Positions 56,542 to 64,000 of a stretch of DNA of 64,000 nt are shown piece after piece (the stretch's first letter is position 1; every line of letters begins with the position of its first letter). The notes under the pieces were generated by a model, which saw only the letters and a program-made list of their open reading frames with translations, did no database searches and was not told the origin of the DNA. The stretch lies in assembly GCA_035546535.1 (NCBI GenBank), contig DASZWQ010000180.1, forward strand, positions 1 to 64,000, written 5' to 3'. Both the position numbers and the translations under genes were made by a program. The stretch comes from Pirellulales bacterium. Its GTDB lineage: Bacteria; Planctomycetota; Planctomycetia; Pirellulales; JACPPG01.

Positions 56542-57804
56542 CTACTTCTCGGCCGCGATCACAATCGCCGCGGCCTGCCCCGTTGACGCCTGGTTGAGCG
56601 AGAGAGCGATGCCGGCCGTGCCCTCGAGCGGCGTTCCCTGCACGACGTTCACAGGGCACTCTGGATCGGGATGCTCGTAATTGAGCGTCGCCGGAACCTG
56701 GCCGCGCTCGAGCGCGAGGACACTGGCGGCCAGTTCCACGGCGCCGGTTCCCGCCCCCAGGTTGCCGAAATAACTCTTCAATCCGGTGACAGGAACATCG
56801 CCGAGGACCTGGCGGATGGCTTGAGCCTCGGCCCGATCGTTTTCGATGGTGCTCAGGCCGTGGGCGTTCACATGCCCGACGTCGTGCGGCGAAACTTCGG
56901 CCGCGCGGAGGGCGTTTTCGATCGAGGATTTGATCGCGGTACCCTGCAGACGCGAACCGTTCATGTGCGGCTCGAAGCCACTTGAGTAGCCCAGCACCCG
57001 GCCGAGAATGCGTGCCCCGCGTGCCTCGGCGTGTCGACGGCTTTCCAGGACCAGGACCCCCGAGCCTTCGCCGTAAACCGCGCCGCAGCGATGGGCGTCG
57101 AACGGCCGGCTGGCGGTGGCGGGATCCTTTGCCTCGCGCGCCGTATCGCAAAGAATCGCCCGCACGTACGTGGTGGGATGAATGCGCGAGCTGGTGCCAC
57201 CGGCGACCATGATGTCGGCCAGTCCACGCTCGATGATGCGAGCCGCTTCGGCGACGGCCAGCAAGCTGGAAACCTCGGCCGTGGCCAGCGAATTGCTCGG
57301 CCCGCGCGCATCGTACGTTATCGCCACGTGGCAAGCCGGCATGTTTGGCAGGTATTTCAGCATCCACAAGGGATACAACTGCGCCATGGCATGTTGTCCC
57401 CAACGTCGAAAATCGAAATGCCCTTCGACGACGCAGCTGCGATAAGCGGCTTCGACGTCCTCCAGGGGGCAAAGAATCATGTCGGCGCCGAAGACCACGC
57501 CGAAGCGGTCCGGATCGATGGCGCCGGGAGTCACGCCGGCCTGTGTACAAGCCATGTCGGCGGCGCTTACGCCGAACTGAATATCGCGCGACATGACCTT
57601 CAAGCTCTTGCGCGGCTTCACATACTCCTTCGGATCGAAGCCCACGACTTCGGCGCCGAAGGGGACGGGCATGCCGCGCGAATCGAAGCTCGACAGCGGC
57701 TGTATGCCGCCGCGCCCCGCGGTCAGCGATGACCAGAAGGCCTCGGTGCCAACACCGATCGGGCTGACGACCCCCAGCCCCGTTATGACAATATCTCGCG
57801 CCAC
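56542..57804 (-). CDS. Beta-ketoacyl synthase homologue lacking catalytic Cys and one His
   Basis: A 420-residue thiolase-fold protein of the FabF/chain-length-factor group. It has the start DIVITGLGVVSPIGVG and the fold landmarks DARGPSNSLATAEVSS, HVNAHGLSTIENDRAEAQAI, GLKSYFGNLGAGTGAVEL and GIALSLNQAST. The active-site Cys is replaced by Glu177 (ATAEVSS where enzymes have STACxxS). The second catalytic His is Asn348 (SYFGN for xxIGH), while His315 and Lys343 remain. It therefore probably cannot condense acyl chains and may be a chain-length factor or a decarboxylase-like partner. No acyl carrier protein or intact ketosynthase is adjacent. Confidence 0.87.
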   Translation of the reverse strand: MARDIVITGLGVVSPIGVGTEAFWSSLTAGRGGIQPLSSFDSRGMPVPFGAEVVGFDPKEYVKPRKSLKVMSRDIQFGVSAADMACTQAGVTPGAIDPDRFGVVFGADMILCPLEDVEAAYRSCVVEGHFDFRRWGQHAMAQLYPLWMLKYLPNMPACHVAITYDARGPSNSLATAEVSSLLAVAEAARIIERGLADIMVAGGTSSRIHPTTYVRAILCDTAREAKDPATASRPFDAHRCGAVYGEGSGVLVLESRRHAEARGARILGRVLGYSSGFEPHMNGSRLQGTAIKSSIENALRAAEVSPHDVGHVNAHGLSTIENDRAEAQAIRQVLGDVPVTGLKSYFGNLGAGTGAVELAASVLALERGQVPATLNYEHPDPECPVNVVQGTPLEGTAGIALSLNQASTGQAAAIVIAAEK

Positions 57805-58249
57805 GACCGCTCAACTCCCTGGGGTCAGGAACTGCCAAACTGCGACGTCCCTGTCTCCACGCCCGTAAGAGTCTCGCAGGCGCGACAATAAAGCCTTAAT
57901 CCAGCAGGGCCTCGGCGCGAAGGGGCGTGGACGCAATTCGTGAAAAAAAGACTGTTCGACAAGGCCCGCGATGGTCGCTCAGGGGCTTAAATCATTCTCT
58001 CGCGGCTGCTTTTCTTCGGGTGACGACGGCCGTGCGATAGAAGATGGTGCGATTTTGACCATTCCAGACAATGCGGTGAGCGAGGCAAATCGCGCCGTAC
58101 AGGTCGTGTTTGCGGCGTAATCAGGTCCCACCGGCGTGGCGGTCAAGGAAATACGACCTCGCAGCCGAATTCTCGATTAGTGCTCCGGCGCAACGTGGTC
58201 GCCGTAGAGCTCCCTGCCCTCCCTGAATCCTCGCTCCGGTTAGCAAGTC
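57805..58249. other. Divergent intergenic region with an inverted repeat
   Basis: 445 bases between the ketosynthase homologue and the desaturase. TCCACGCCC (57856-57864) and GGGCGTGGA (57923-57931) form a perfect 9-base inverted repeat 58 bases apart. No RNA gene is recognised. The desaturase start is uncertain, so part of the right end could be coding. Confidence 0.4.
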
Positions 58250-59371
58250 GTGACAACTTCCCACGAGTCCACGCTTGCGCGCGGCCATGGCTGGCCCGCG
58301 CCCTTGTTCCCAGATCGGCATCGCTCTCGGGGGCCTTCCCGATCCGCCCATTCGCGCGAGGATTTTTCGCTGCGTGACGCTCGGCAGTTGATCAGCGATC
58401 TATTCGAGCCGCGCGTGGCGATCTATTGGACCGATTTCCTGCTGTCGATGGCGGTCGGCGTCGGCGGCCTGGCTGCCCTGCGACGCTTGCCGCTCACTTG
58501 GGCCGGCTGGATCGCGATCTACACCGTGGCCGTATTGGCGTTCTATCGCGCCGCGATGTTCAGCCACGAAGTCGTCCACTTGCGCGGCGATAAGTTCAAA
58601 GCCTTTCGCGCGGCATGGAATCTTCTCTGCGGCATCCCTTTTCTGATTCCATCGTTCTTGTACCAGACACATACGCTGCACCACGTGCGCAAGCACTATG
58701 GAACGGCGGCCGACGGTGAGTACCTGCCGCTGGCCACCGGGCCGGTGCGGAATATCTTCCTGTTTCTCTGCGAGCCGCTGGTAATGCCGGCGATCGCCGT
58801 CGTGCGTTTCTTGGTTCTGGCGCCTTTGACCTGGATCAGCCCCCGCTCGCGGAATTGGGTCTACTCGCACGCCTCGGCCATGGTCATTGATCCCAGCTTC
58901 GTCCGTCCGCTGCCCGCACGTGGCGAGTTGCGACTGTGGCGTTTGCAGGAAGCGGCCTGCTTTGCCGTGGCCGCGGGCACGGCGGTGGCCGTGCTTTCAG
59001 GGCTGCGACCGTGGCAGATGGTGCGGGACATGTATCTGATCGCGGCCGGTGTGCTAATGCTCAATGCGATTCGCACCCTGGGCGCTCACCGCTACCTGCA
59101 TCGCGGCGAAGAAGTCAGCTTCGTCGAGCAATTGCTCGATTCGCTGAACTATCCGTTCCATCCGATCTCGGGCGAATTGTGGGCGCCGGTGGGCCTGCGC
59201 TTTCACGCGCTGCACCACCTGTTTCCGTCGCTCCCCTATCATGCCTTGCCCACGGCACACAAGCGGCTGATGGAAGGATTGCCGGATAACTCGCCGTATC
59301 GACGCACGATCAGCAAGAGCTTGCCATCGGCGTTACTGGCCCTGTGGCGGCGTGCGCGGCGCGCCTCCTAG
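58250..59371 (+). CDS. Fatty-acid desaturase
   Basis: A 373-residue integral membrane desaturase that introduces double bonds into acyl chains using a di-iron site. His boxes: SHEVVH (106-110), HTLHH (141-145) and FHALHH (319-323), with a further SLPYH near 331. GAHRYLH (279-284) may also contribute. Membrane segments lie near 62-78, 84-100, 124-138, 176-196, 235-250 and 260-273. The N-terminal about 40 residues are poorly conserved and the start GTG 58250 is uncertain. It is divergent from the ketosynthase homologue, so a shared lipid pathway is possible but not shown. Confidence 0.85.
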   Translation: MTTSHESTLARGHGWPAPLFPDRHRSRGPSRSAHSREDFSLRDARQLISDLFEPRVAIYWTDFLLSMAVGVGGLAALRRLPLTWAGWIAIYTVAVLAFYRAAMFSHEVVHLRGDKFKAFRAAWNLLCGIPFLIPSFLYQTHTLHHVRKHYGTAADGEYLPLATGPVRNIFLFLCEPLVMPAIAVVRFLVLAPLTWISPRSRNWVYSHASAMVIDPSFVRPLPARGELRLWRLQEAACFAVAAGTAVAVLSGLRPWQMVRDMYLIAAGVLMLNAIRTLGAHRYLHRGEEVSFVEQLLDSLNYPFHPISGELWAPVGLRFHALHHLFPSLPYHALPTAHKRLMEGLPDNSPYRRTISKSLPSALLALWRRARRAS

Positions 59372-59377
59372 CAGCCT

Positions 59378-59408
59378 GTTGAAAAAAGCCCTCGTGGCTT
59401 TTTTCAAC
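59378..59408. terminator. Strong terminator hairpin after the desaturase
   Basis: Perfect 13-base arms, GTTGAAAAAAGCC (59378-59390) and GGCTTTTTTCAAC (59396-59408), enclose the loop CTCGT. The A6/T6 tracts make it work from either strand, fitting its place between convergent genes. The flanking TAGCAGCCTGTTGAAAAA also resembles the ends of some insertion sequences, so it could be a relic. Confidence 0.8.
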
Positions 59409-59416
59409 CTCGCCAA

Positions 59417-59502
59417 GTGCGAAGCAATGCTTCGCACGGCCACCGGTGGCTCTGCCCGTACGTCGGTTCTCCCCTGGTGGGCGAGCCACCACGGGCACCC
59501 GG
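59417..59502. repeat. Hairpin plus degenerate CACTGGTGG repeat
   Basis: A 21-base palindrome, GTGCGAAGCA-n-TGCTTCGCAC (59417-59437), precedes a degenerate copy of the CACTGGTGG element. Its left part is CCACCGGTGGCTCTGCC and its right part CTGGTGGGCGAGCCACCACGGGCACCC. With the preceding terminator, three structures occupy one 165-base gap. Confidence 0.65.
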
Positions 59503-59536
59503 TTTAAGATCCTGGAACAAGGACCAAGCGAGGTCG

Positions 59537-60655
59537 CTACCGGTCGAGGTCGTACATCCGGTAGGTCTTGATCAGCTTGGCGTCCATTTTCTCGAGGCCC
59601 ATCCGCGGCATCACGTTGGTTTCCGCGATCCAGGAAAATTCCGCCTCTTCCACCCCCATCGACAGGGCCTTGGGCACGAGCGACCGCAACAGCACCAGCC
59701 CTAATCCCCACCGCTGATACTCGGGCACGACGTTGATGCTGAGGATGCGGATGCGGCGCACATCTTTCTTGCCGCGCAACAACTGCAAGAAGCCGAACGG
59801 CAGCAGCCGGCCACGAATCCGCTTGATATGCGGATTGTAGTCCGGCAAGCCCAGCACGGCCCCCACGCCACGGCCATCGACTTCGGCAATCAGGGCCAAC
59901 TCCGGGCTGACCAGGTAGCTGAGCGTGCGGACGAATTCCGTCATTTCGTGTTTCGTTAGCGGCACGAACCCCCACATCGCCTCGAACGAACGGTTGTAGA
60001 GTTCGAGAAATAGCTCGACGTCTTTATTTGCCACGGTCATCGGACGAACCGTGGCCTGACACCGCTCCTGCGCCTGGTCGACCAGCCAGCCCATGTTCTC
60101 TTCGAAGGCCGGCAACTGCTCCTTGTAGCCGATGTAGGCCAGCAGGTCTTGCGACTTCTGAAAGCCGTACCCTTCGATGAGCTGCGCATAGAAGGGAGGG
60201 TTATAGGTCATCAAGAAGGTCGGCGACGAATCAAATCCCTCGACCAGCAAGCCGCAATCGTAGTTCATCGAGGGGTTCGCCGGCCCGCGCATTTTCGTGA
60301 TTCCCCGCGCCGCGAGCCACTCGCGCACGGCGTCCAGCAGGGCGTGGGCGACGGCCGGGTCATCGACCGTTTCGAAAAATCCGAAGAAGCCGCGTTCTTC
60401 CTTGTGCTCGCGATTGTGCTCGCGGTTGATGATGGCCGCGACGCGTCCGCACGCTTCGTTACCGCGCGTGGCCAGAAAGGTCTGCACCTCGGCCGTTTCA
60501 TGAAACGGATGGTGCTTGTAGCCGACGAGCTCTTTTTCAATGATGCGCAGACGGGGTATCCAGAACGGATCGTTGCGGTAAAGTTGCTCCGGTAGATTGA
60601 GAAACCGCCGGCGGTCACCCCACGAAGTTACCGGCCTGACGACGACTGCGGCCAT
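59537..60655 (-). CDS. GNAT-superfamily acetyltransferase-like protein
   Basis: A 372-residue protein. It opens VVRPVTSWGDRRRFLNLPEQ and contains conserved blocks FFGFFETVDDPAVAHALLDA, MRGPANPSMNYDCGLLVEGF and, at the C-terminus, INVVPEYQRWGLGLVLLRSL, which carries the acetyl-CoA pyrophosphate loop QRWGLG, then AEFSWIAETNVMPRMGLEKM. Such proteins are often named peptidogalycan biosynthesis or GNAT, and the acceptor is unknown. ATG 60655 fits the family start. It is divergent from the epimerase and convergent with the desaturase. Confidence 0.83.
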   Translation of the reverse strand: MAAVVVRPVTSWGDRRRFLNLPEQLYRNDPFWIPRLRIIEKELVGYKHHPFHETAEVQTFLATRGNEACGRVAAIINREHNREHKEERGFFGFFETVDDPAVAHALLDAVREWLAARGITKMRGPANPSMNYDCGLLVEGFDSSPTFLMTYNPPFYAQLIEGYGFQKSQDLLAYIGYKEQLPAFEENMGWLVDQAQERCQATVRPMTVANKDVELFLELYNRSFEAMWGFVPLTKHEMTEFVRTLSYLVSPELALIAEVDGRGVGAVLGLPDYNPHIKRIRGRLLPFGFLQLLRGKKDVRRIRILSINVVPEYQRWGLGLVLLRSLVPKALSMGVEEAEFSWIAETNVMPRMGLEKMDAKLIKTYRMYDLDR

Positions 60656-60831
60656 GGCGTTCCAAATTGATTTTGCAGGAAAAGGTGCAATGCTAATATA
60701 GCGGTGGCCTAATGGGCAATATTGCCGGCGCCGTCGGGGCAAAACATCGTGTTCACGGGGCATTTCCAAAGGCGATCCAAGCGCCGCCCCCCCGGCGATA
60801 TGCGGCAAGGACGGACAGCGACAGGGAAATC

Positions 60832-61842
60832 GTGAAGGCATTAATCACAGGCGCCAGCGGATTTATCGGCACGCATCTGGCCACGGCCTTGAGCAACCAA
60901 GGGCATCAGGTGCGCTGCCTGGTGCGGCGCAGCTCGCGGACCGATCAACTGTCGGCCGTCGGGGCCGAGCTTGTCTACGGCGACGTGACGGATCCAGCCA
61001 GTGTTACGGCGGCCGTCCGTGGCGTCGACGCCGTGTTCCACCTGGCTGGACTCGTCAAAGCACTCACGTACGAAGAGCTGCTGCGCGTCAACGAAGACGG
61101 AACACGGCACGTGGCGCATGCCTGCGCCGAGCAAGGGCAGCCGCCGGTCATGGTCCTGGTTTCCTCGCTGGCCGCTGCTGGGCCGTCCGCGATCGATCGC
61201 CCGCGGCTCGAGTCCGATCCGGTCGAGCCCGTGTCGAATTACGGCCGCAGCAAGCGTGCCGGAGAACTGGCTGCCCTGGCCTTTGCCGATCGGATGCCAC
61301 TGACCATCGTGCGGCCGCCGGTGGTCTTCGGCGAGGGCGATCTGTCGATGTTGTCGATGTTTCGCCCCATCAAGTTGTTACGTCTGCACCTGGTTCCCGG
61401 CTTCACCGAGCGGCGCGCGTCGATGATTCACGCCGCGGATCTGGTCGCCGGACTCATCAAGGCCGCCGAGCGAGGCGAACGCATCGAGCCAGGCCAGGCA
61501 GCGAATTCCGCGCACGGATATTACTTCCTGGCCGCCGAGCGCAACCCTACGTTCGCCGAATGGGGGCAATTGATCGCCCGCTCCTTGGGCTGTCGCCGCT
61601 TGCGCGTGGTTCGCGCTCCCGAGGTCTTGGGTTGGGGACTGGCCGGACTGAACGAAGCCTGGGCCCGCGTCCGCCGACGGCCCCACATCTTCAATATCGA
61701 CAAGCTCCGCGAGGCCACGGCAGGCTCGTGGGTCTGCGGCGCCGATCGCGCCCGGGAACAGCTCGGCTTTTCGGTCGCGGCCAACCTGGAACAGCGCTTC
61801 GCGCAGACCACGCGCTGGTATCGCAACCACGGGTTGATCTAA
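60832..61842 (+). CDS. NAD-dependent epimerase/dehydratase family protein
   Basis: A 336-residue extended SDR protein. The Rossmann motif is ALITGASGFIGTHLATAL, followed by DVTDPASVTAAVRGVDAVFH and the active-site region SNYGRSKRAGELAALAFADR (Tyr-x-x-x-Lys). The C-terminal half resembles dihydroflavonol-4-reductase/steroid-dehydrogenase-like SDRs (SMIHAADLVAGLIKAAERGE). The substrate is unknown. Start GTG 60832 places the nucleotide motif at the N-terminus, and the frame upstream to 60712 is not conserved. It is divergent from the GNAT gene. Confidence 0.88.
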   Translation: MKALITGASGFIGTHLATALSNQGHQVRCLVRRSSRTDQLSAVGAELVYGDVTDPASVTAAVRGVDAVFHLAGLVKALTYEELLRVNEDGTRHVAHACAEQGQPPVMVLVSSLAAAGPSAIDRPRLESDPVEPVSNYGRSKRAGELAALAFADRMPLTIVRPPVVFGEGDLSMLSMFRPIKLLRLHLVPGFTERRASMIHAADLVAGLIKAAERGERIEPGQAANSAHGYYFLAAERNPTFAEWGQLIARSLGCRRLRVVRAPEVLGWGLAGLNEAWARVRRRPHIFNIDKLREATAGSWVCGADRAREQLGFSVAANLEQRFAQTTRWYRNHGLI

Positions 61843-62186
61843 ACGGATCCGTCGGATGGGCGGGCGCACTTTGGGATGTGGTACCCATCCCGAATTTCTG
61901 CTGCGCAAGCCCGGCGGGCACCGCATCATTACCGCAGATTTGGCCCCCCTACGCAGGTTCGGACCGACACGTCTCCCCGGTGGATGCCGAAGAGGAATCG
62001 CCGCAAGTCCTTGGAGTAATTCGGGCTTATTGCTTTGCCCAAATTGCCAAATTAGGATCGATATCTGGAACGGGTGCAGAACCTATCCTTTCCTTAGCAA
62101 TCATCCGCCCCCATCCGTGCCGCCGCATTTTCGCGTTGTGCCGGTGGGGGCGAACCGGTCAACGTTCTGCCACGGGAGGTCTGGGG
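61843..62186. other. Intergenic region upstream of the DUF1598 gene
   Basis: 344 bases with no recognisable gene or RNA. It should contain the promoter of the DUF1598 gene; GGGAGG (from 62174) is its ribosome-binding site. The long open frame through here (from 61560) is not supported by codon pattern or similarity. Confidence 0.35.
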
Positions 62187-63602
62187 ATGTCGTTACGCAT
62201 TACGCGGGCTTGCGTCGTCATCGTTGCGGCGTGTGCGTTGTTTGCACTGGTGATTCGAAGTTCGGCAACAACCACGCCCACCCCTACCCCAAGCTCCGGC
62301 ACGATCCCTCCTCCTCTTGCGCCGGCCGGTGTCATCGTGAACGCCGACGGCGTGTTACGTACTCAAGTGTACGACGACCAGACCGGCGCGCTACGCCGTC
62401 GACGCGTCGAAGAGGCGCAAGCCAGGCTCAACGACAAAGTGGCCGCGCGCAGCAATCTGCGCAAGGTCTCGCTGACGCGGTTGGAAAAGGCGATCCGCGC
62501 GCGACGCGAAGCGGGTCAGGAGCCAACTGACGAGATGCTCTGCCTGGCCGGCCTGCTCCGGCTGCGCTACGTGTTCCTTTATCCCGATTCGGGCGACATC
62601 GTGATCGCCGGCCCGGCCGAGGGCTGGTTTCATGATCTATCGGGACGCGTCGTCAGCCTGACGTCAGGCCGCCCGGTGCTGGAACTGCAGGACCTGGTCG
62701 TGGCGCTGCGAGCCTATCCGCCCGGCCAGGACCAGGGCCCGCTGATCGGCTGCTCGATCGATCCCACGCCCGAGGGCCTGGCGCGCATGCAGAATTTTCT
62801 GCGCAGCATGGGCGGATCGGCCACGCCGGAAGACACCGAGTTCATCGTCGATGGCCTGCGCACGGCGCTGGGATTGCAAAAGGTCGCCATTCGCGGCATC
62901 TCGCCCAACACGCATTTCGCGCAAGTCATGGTCGAGGCCGACTATCGCATGAAGCTGATCGGCATCGGGCTCGAACGCCCGCCGGTGGCCTTGCGCAGCT
63001 ACGTCGACCGGGCGAATCCGGCCACGGTCGGCAAGAACGCCCTGCAGCGCTGGTATTTCGTGCCGGAATACAAATGTGTTCGCGTCACGGAAGACCACGA
63101 ATCGATGGAATTAGTCGGAGATGGCGTGAAGCTGGTCGGCGCCGACGAAGTGGTGGGCGCCGGCGGCCAACGCACTAAGTCCAAGACCACCAACGGCGCC
63201 AGCGTGTCGTTCGTGACGGGCTTTACGAAGAAATACCCCGATCTAGCCGCCAAGTCGCCGGTATTCGCGCAGCTGCGCAACCTGATCGATATGTCGGTGG
63301 CTGCCGCCTTCATCCAGCAGAATCACTACTACGAAAAAGCCGGCTGGAACATGGAAACCTTCGGCAACGAAGAGGCCTTTCCCGTCGAGACGTATAACGC
63401 GCCGGTGGAAGTCGAATCGGCCGTCAACAGCGTGTGGAAGGGGAACCAGTTGATGACGCCCATTGGCGGCGGCGTTTCGGTCCGCGCCCATGAGGCTTTG
63501 GCCACCGATAACCTGCTATCAGACGATGGCAAGAAGGTCGAGAAGGCCCATGAGAACACCACCGTGCAGGGATTGGCCGAGGGGCAATGGTGGTGGGACT
63601 GA
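62187..63602 (+). CDS. Secreted DUF1598 protein
   Basis: A 471-residue exported protein with a signal peptide (about residues 1-27), a Thr/Pro-rich linker (ATTTPTPTPSSGTIPPPLA) and a core with TRLEKAIRARREAGQEPTDE, LCLAGLLRLRYVFLYPDSGD, RALRAY-type segments, QVMVEADYRMKLIGIGLERP and RWYFVPEYKCVRVTEDHESM. These match DUF1598, a family known mainly from planctomycetes and without characterised function. GGGAGG precedes ATG 62187. It stands alone on the plus strand. Confidence 0.85.
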   Translation: MSLRITRACVVIVAACALFALVIRSSATTTPTPTPSSGTIPPPLAPAGVIVNADGVLRTQVYDDQTGALRRRRVEEAQARLNDKVAARSNLRKVSLTRLEKAIRARREAGQEPTDEMLCLAGLLRLRYVFLYPDSGDIVIAGPAEGWFHDLSGRVVSLTSGRPVLELQDLVVALRAYPPGQDQGPLIGCSIDPTPEGLARMQNFLRSMGGSATPEDTEFIVDGLRTALGLQKVAIRGISPNTHFAQVMVEADYRMKLIGIGLERPPVALRSYVDRANPATVGKNALQRWYFVPEYKCVRVTEDHESMELVGDGVKLVGADEVVGAGGQRTKSKTTNGASVSFVTGFTKKYPDLAAKSPVFAQLRNLIDMSVAAAFIQQNHYYEKAGWNMETFGNEEAFPVETYNAPVEVESAVNSVWKGNQLMTPIGGGVSVRAHEALATDNLLSDDGKKVEKAHENTTVQGLAEGQWWWD

Positions 63603-63769
63603 ATCGCGGCGCCGGTAGCTGGCACCCGTCAGCAGTGAAATTTTCTGATGCGGCGGCCTTTGGGCTTGGACGGCGCGACTCTCGTGCGGTAAGACTCTAA
63701 GCGTTGCTGCGCTCGCGCGGTCGGCGCGGTATGCGCCTGGAGTCTCGCCACCTTTCGGCAAGCCACGCT

Positions 63770-64000
63770 ATGTCCGCTGCGCTCGACTACCAGGCCGTGC
63801 TCTCCGTCTATCCGGACGATTGCCAACCGAGCGCGGTCGAGTTTCTCGACGCGGCCGGCGGCTTGAGCGGCGCCCGCTTGTGGCGGCTTACCACGCCACG
63901 CGGCCCGTTATTGCTGCGCCGCTGGCCGCAGGAGCATCCGACGCGCGAGCGTTTGGAATTCATTCAGGCCGTGCTATGGCACGTGCAGCAGGAGGGCTTT
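63770..64000 (+). CDS. APH-type phosphotransferase, N-terminal fragment
   Basis: The first 77 codons of a gene that continues past the window. The sequence YQAVLSVYPDDCQPSAVEFL, GLSGARLWRLTTPRGPLLLR and RRWPQEHPTRERLEFIQAVL then WHVQQEGF resembles the N-lobe of aminoglycoside-phosphotransferase / homoserine-kinase II-like proteins seen in planctomycetes (glycine loop GGLSGARLW and the Leu-Leu-Arg strand). The catalytic loop lies outside the window. An in-frame ATG at 63731 could be the start instead. Confidence 0.7.
   Translation, partial: MSAALDYQAVLSVYPDDCQPSAVEFLDAAGGLSGARLWRLTTPRGPLLLRRWPQEHPTRERLEFIQAVLWHVQQEGF

Noticed and set aside
56150-57838. 562-codon minus-strand frame overlapping the ketosynthase homologue and BBP7 gene
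   Set aside because: Out-of-frame shadow; the ketosynthase-like frame (56542-57804) has clear fold motifs.
59378-59408. Possible insertion-sequence end (CAGCCTGTTGAAAAA)
   Set aside because: No transposase or matching second end nearby; the perfect hairpin with A/T tracts is better explained as a bidirectional terminator.
61560-62186. Upstream extension of the DUF1598 frame
   Set aside because: The signal peptide and GGGAGG site place the start at 62187; the extension overlaps the epimerase gene in another frame.

Overview
The window is high-GC bacterial chromosome that looks like a planctomycete (Planctomycetota, probably Pirellulales-like). The indicators are protein families that are wholly or largely planctomycete: a DUF1501 tail, a BBP7 beta-barrel, a DUF1598 protein, BlaI/M56 pairs with non-lactamase partners, large redoxin/cytochrome/copper-monooxygenase proteins and LamG-like inserts in signal peptidases. 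Placement rests on protein recognition only; no rRNA or tRNA gene was seen. Genes are dense, on both strands, mostly in 1-4 gene units.

Layout. 1-5.1 kb: DUF1501 tail, zinc alcohol dehydrogenase, TetR regulator, and a multidomain redox protein. 5.4-9.2 kb (minus): a BlaI / M56 BlaR1-like / HEAT-repeat operon with a clear sigma70 promoter carrying two dyad operators. 9.3-13.7 kb: L-2-hydroxyglutarate oxidase, a small secreted protein, RsmE, an ExeA-like ATPase, DinB. 13.8-16.9 kb (minus): a second BlaI operon whose M56 protease is fused to an RND/HlyD-type periplasmic adaptor. 17-21.6 kb: two tandem, much enlarged type I signal peptidases followed by LptB. 21.7-29.6 kb: a long coiled-coil protein, M29 aminopeptidase, cyclophilin, RsmD, cupin, sugar-phosphate isomerase-like protein, Nif3-like protein. 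29.9-33.8 kb: a glycosyltransferase overlapping a BshC-like protein, then an Eis-like acetyltransferase. 33.8-38.3 kb (minus): lipoprotein, transketolase, aquaporin-like channel. 38.6-44.7 kb (minus): MoxR / DUF58 / transglutaminase unit ending in a YchF-like GTPase. 44.9-50.4 kb: a housekeeping run (DAHP synthase, TpiA, SecG, YicC, Gmk, RpoZ, CoaC, CoaB), several joined by 4-base ATGA overlaps. 50.4-64 kb: metallophosphoesterase, PAS-GAF-receiver protein, transaldolase, BBP7 barrel, a ketosynthase homologue lacking catalytic residues, fatty-acid desaturase, GNAT, epimerase, DUF1598 protein and the start of an APH-type kinase.

Themes. Envelope biogenesis is heavily represented (signal peptidases, LptB, SecG, BBP7, RND-type adaptor, M56 proteases). 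Transketolase, transaldolase, TpiA and DAHP synthase link the pentose-phosphate pathway to aromatic biosynthesis. Intergenic gaps repeatedly hold imperfect palindromes ending in GGGTGCCA...TGGCACCC, and one unrelated intergenic-type repeat appears to sit in frame inside a signal peptidase gene. Short tandem duplications occur at gene ends (TetR, tpiA, BBP7) and at the lptB start.

The strongest candidates for something new are the M56 protease-adaptor fusion under BlaI control, the Cys-to-Glu ketosynthase homologue beside a desaturase, the redoxin-CxxCH-copper monooxygenase-GAF protein, and the repeat-interrupted signal peptidase pair.
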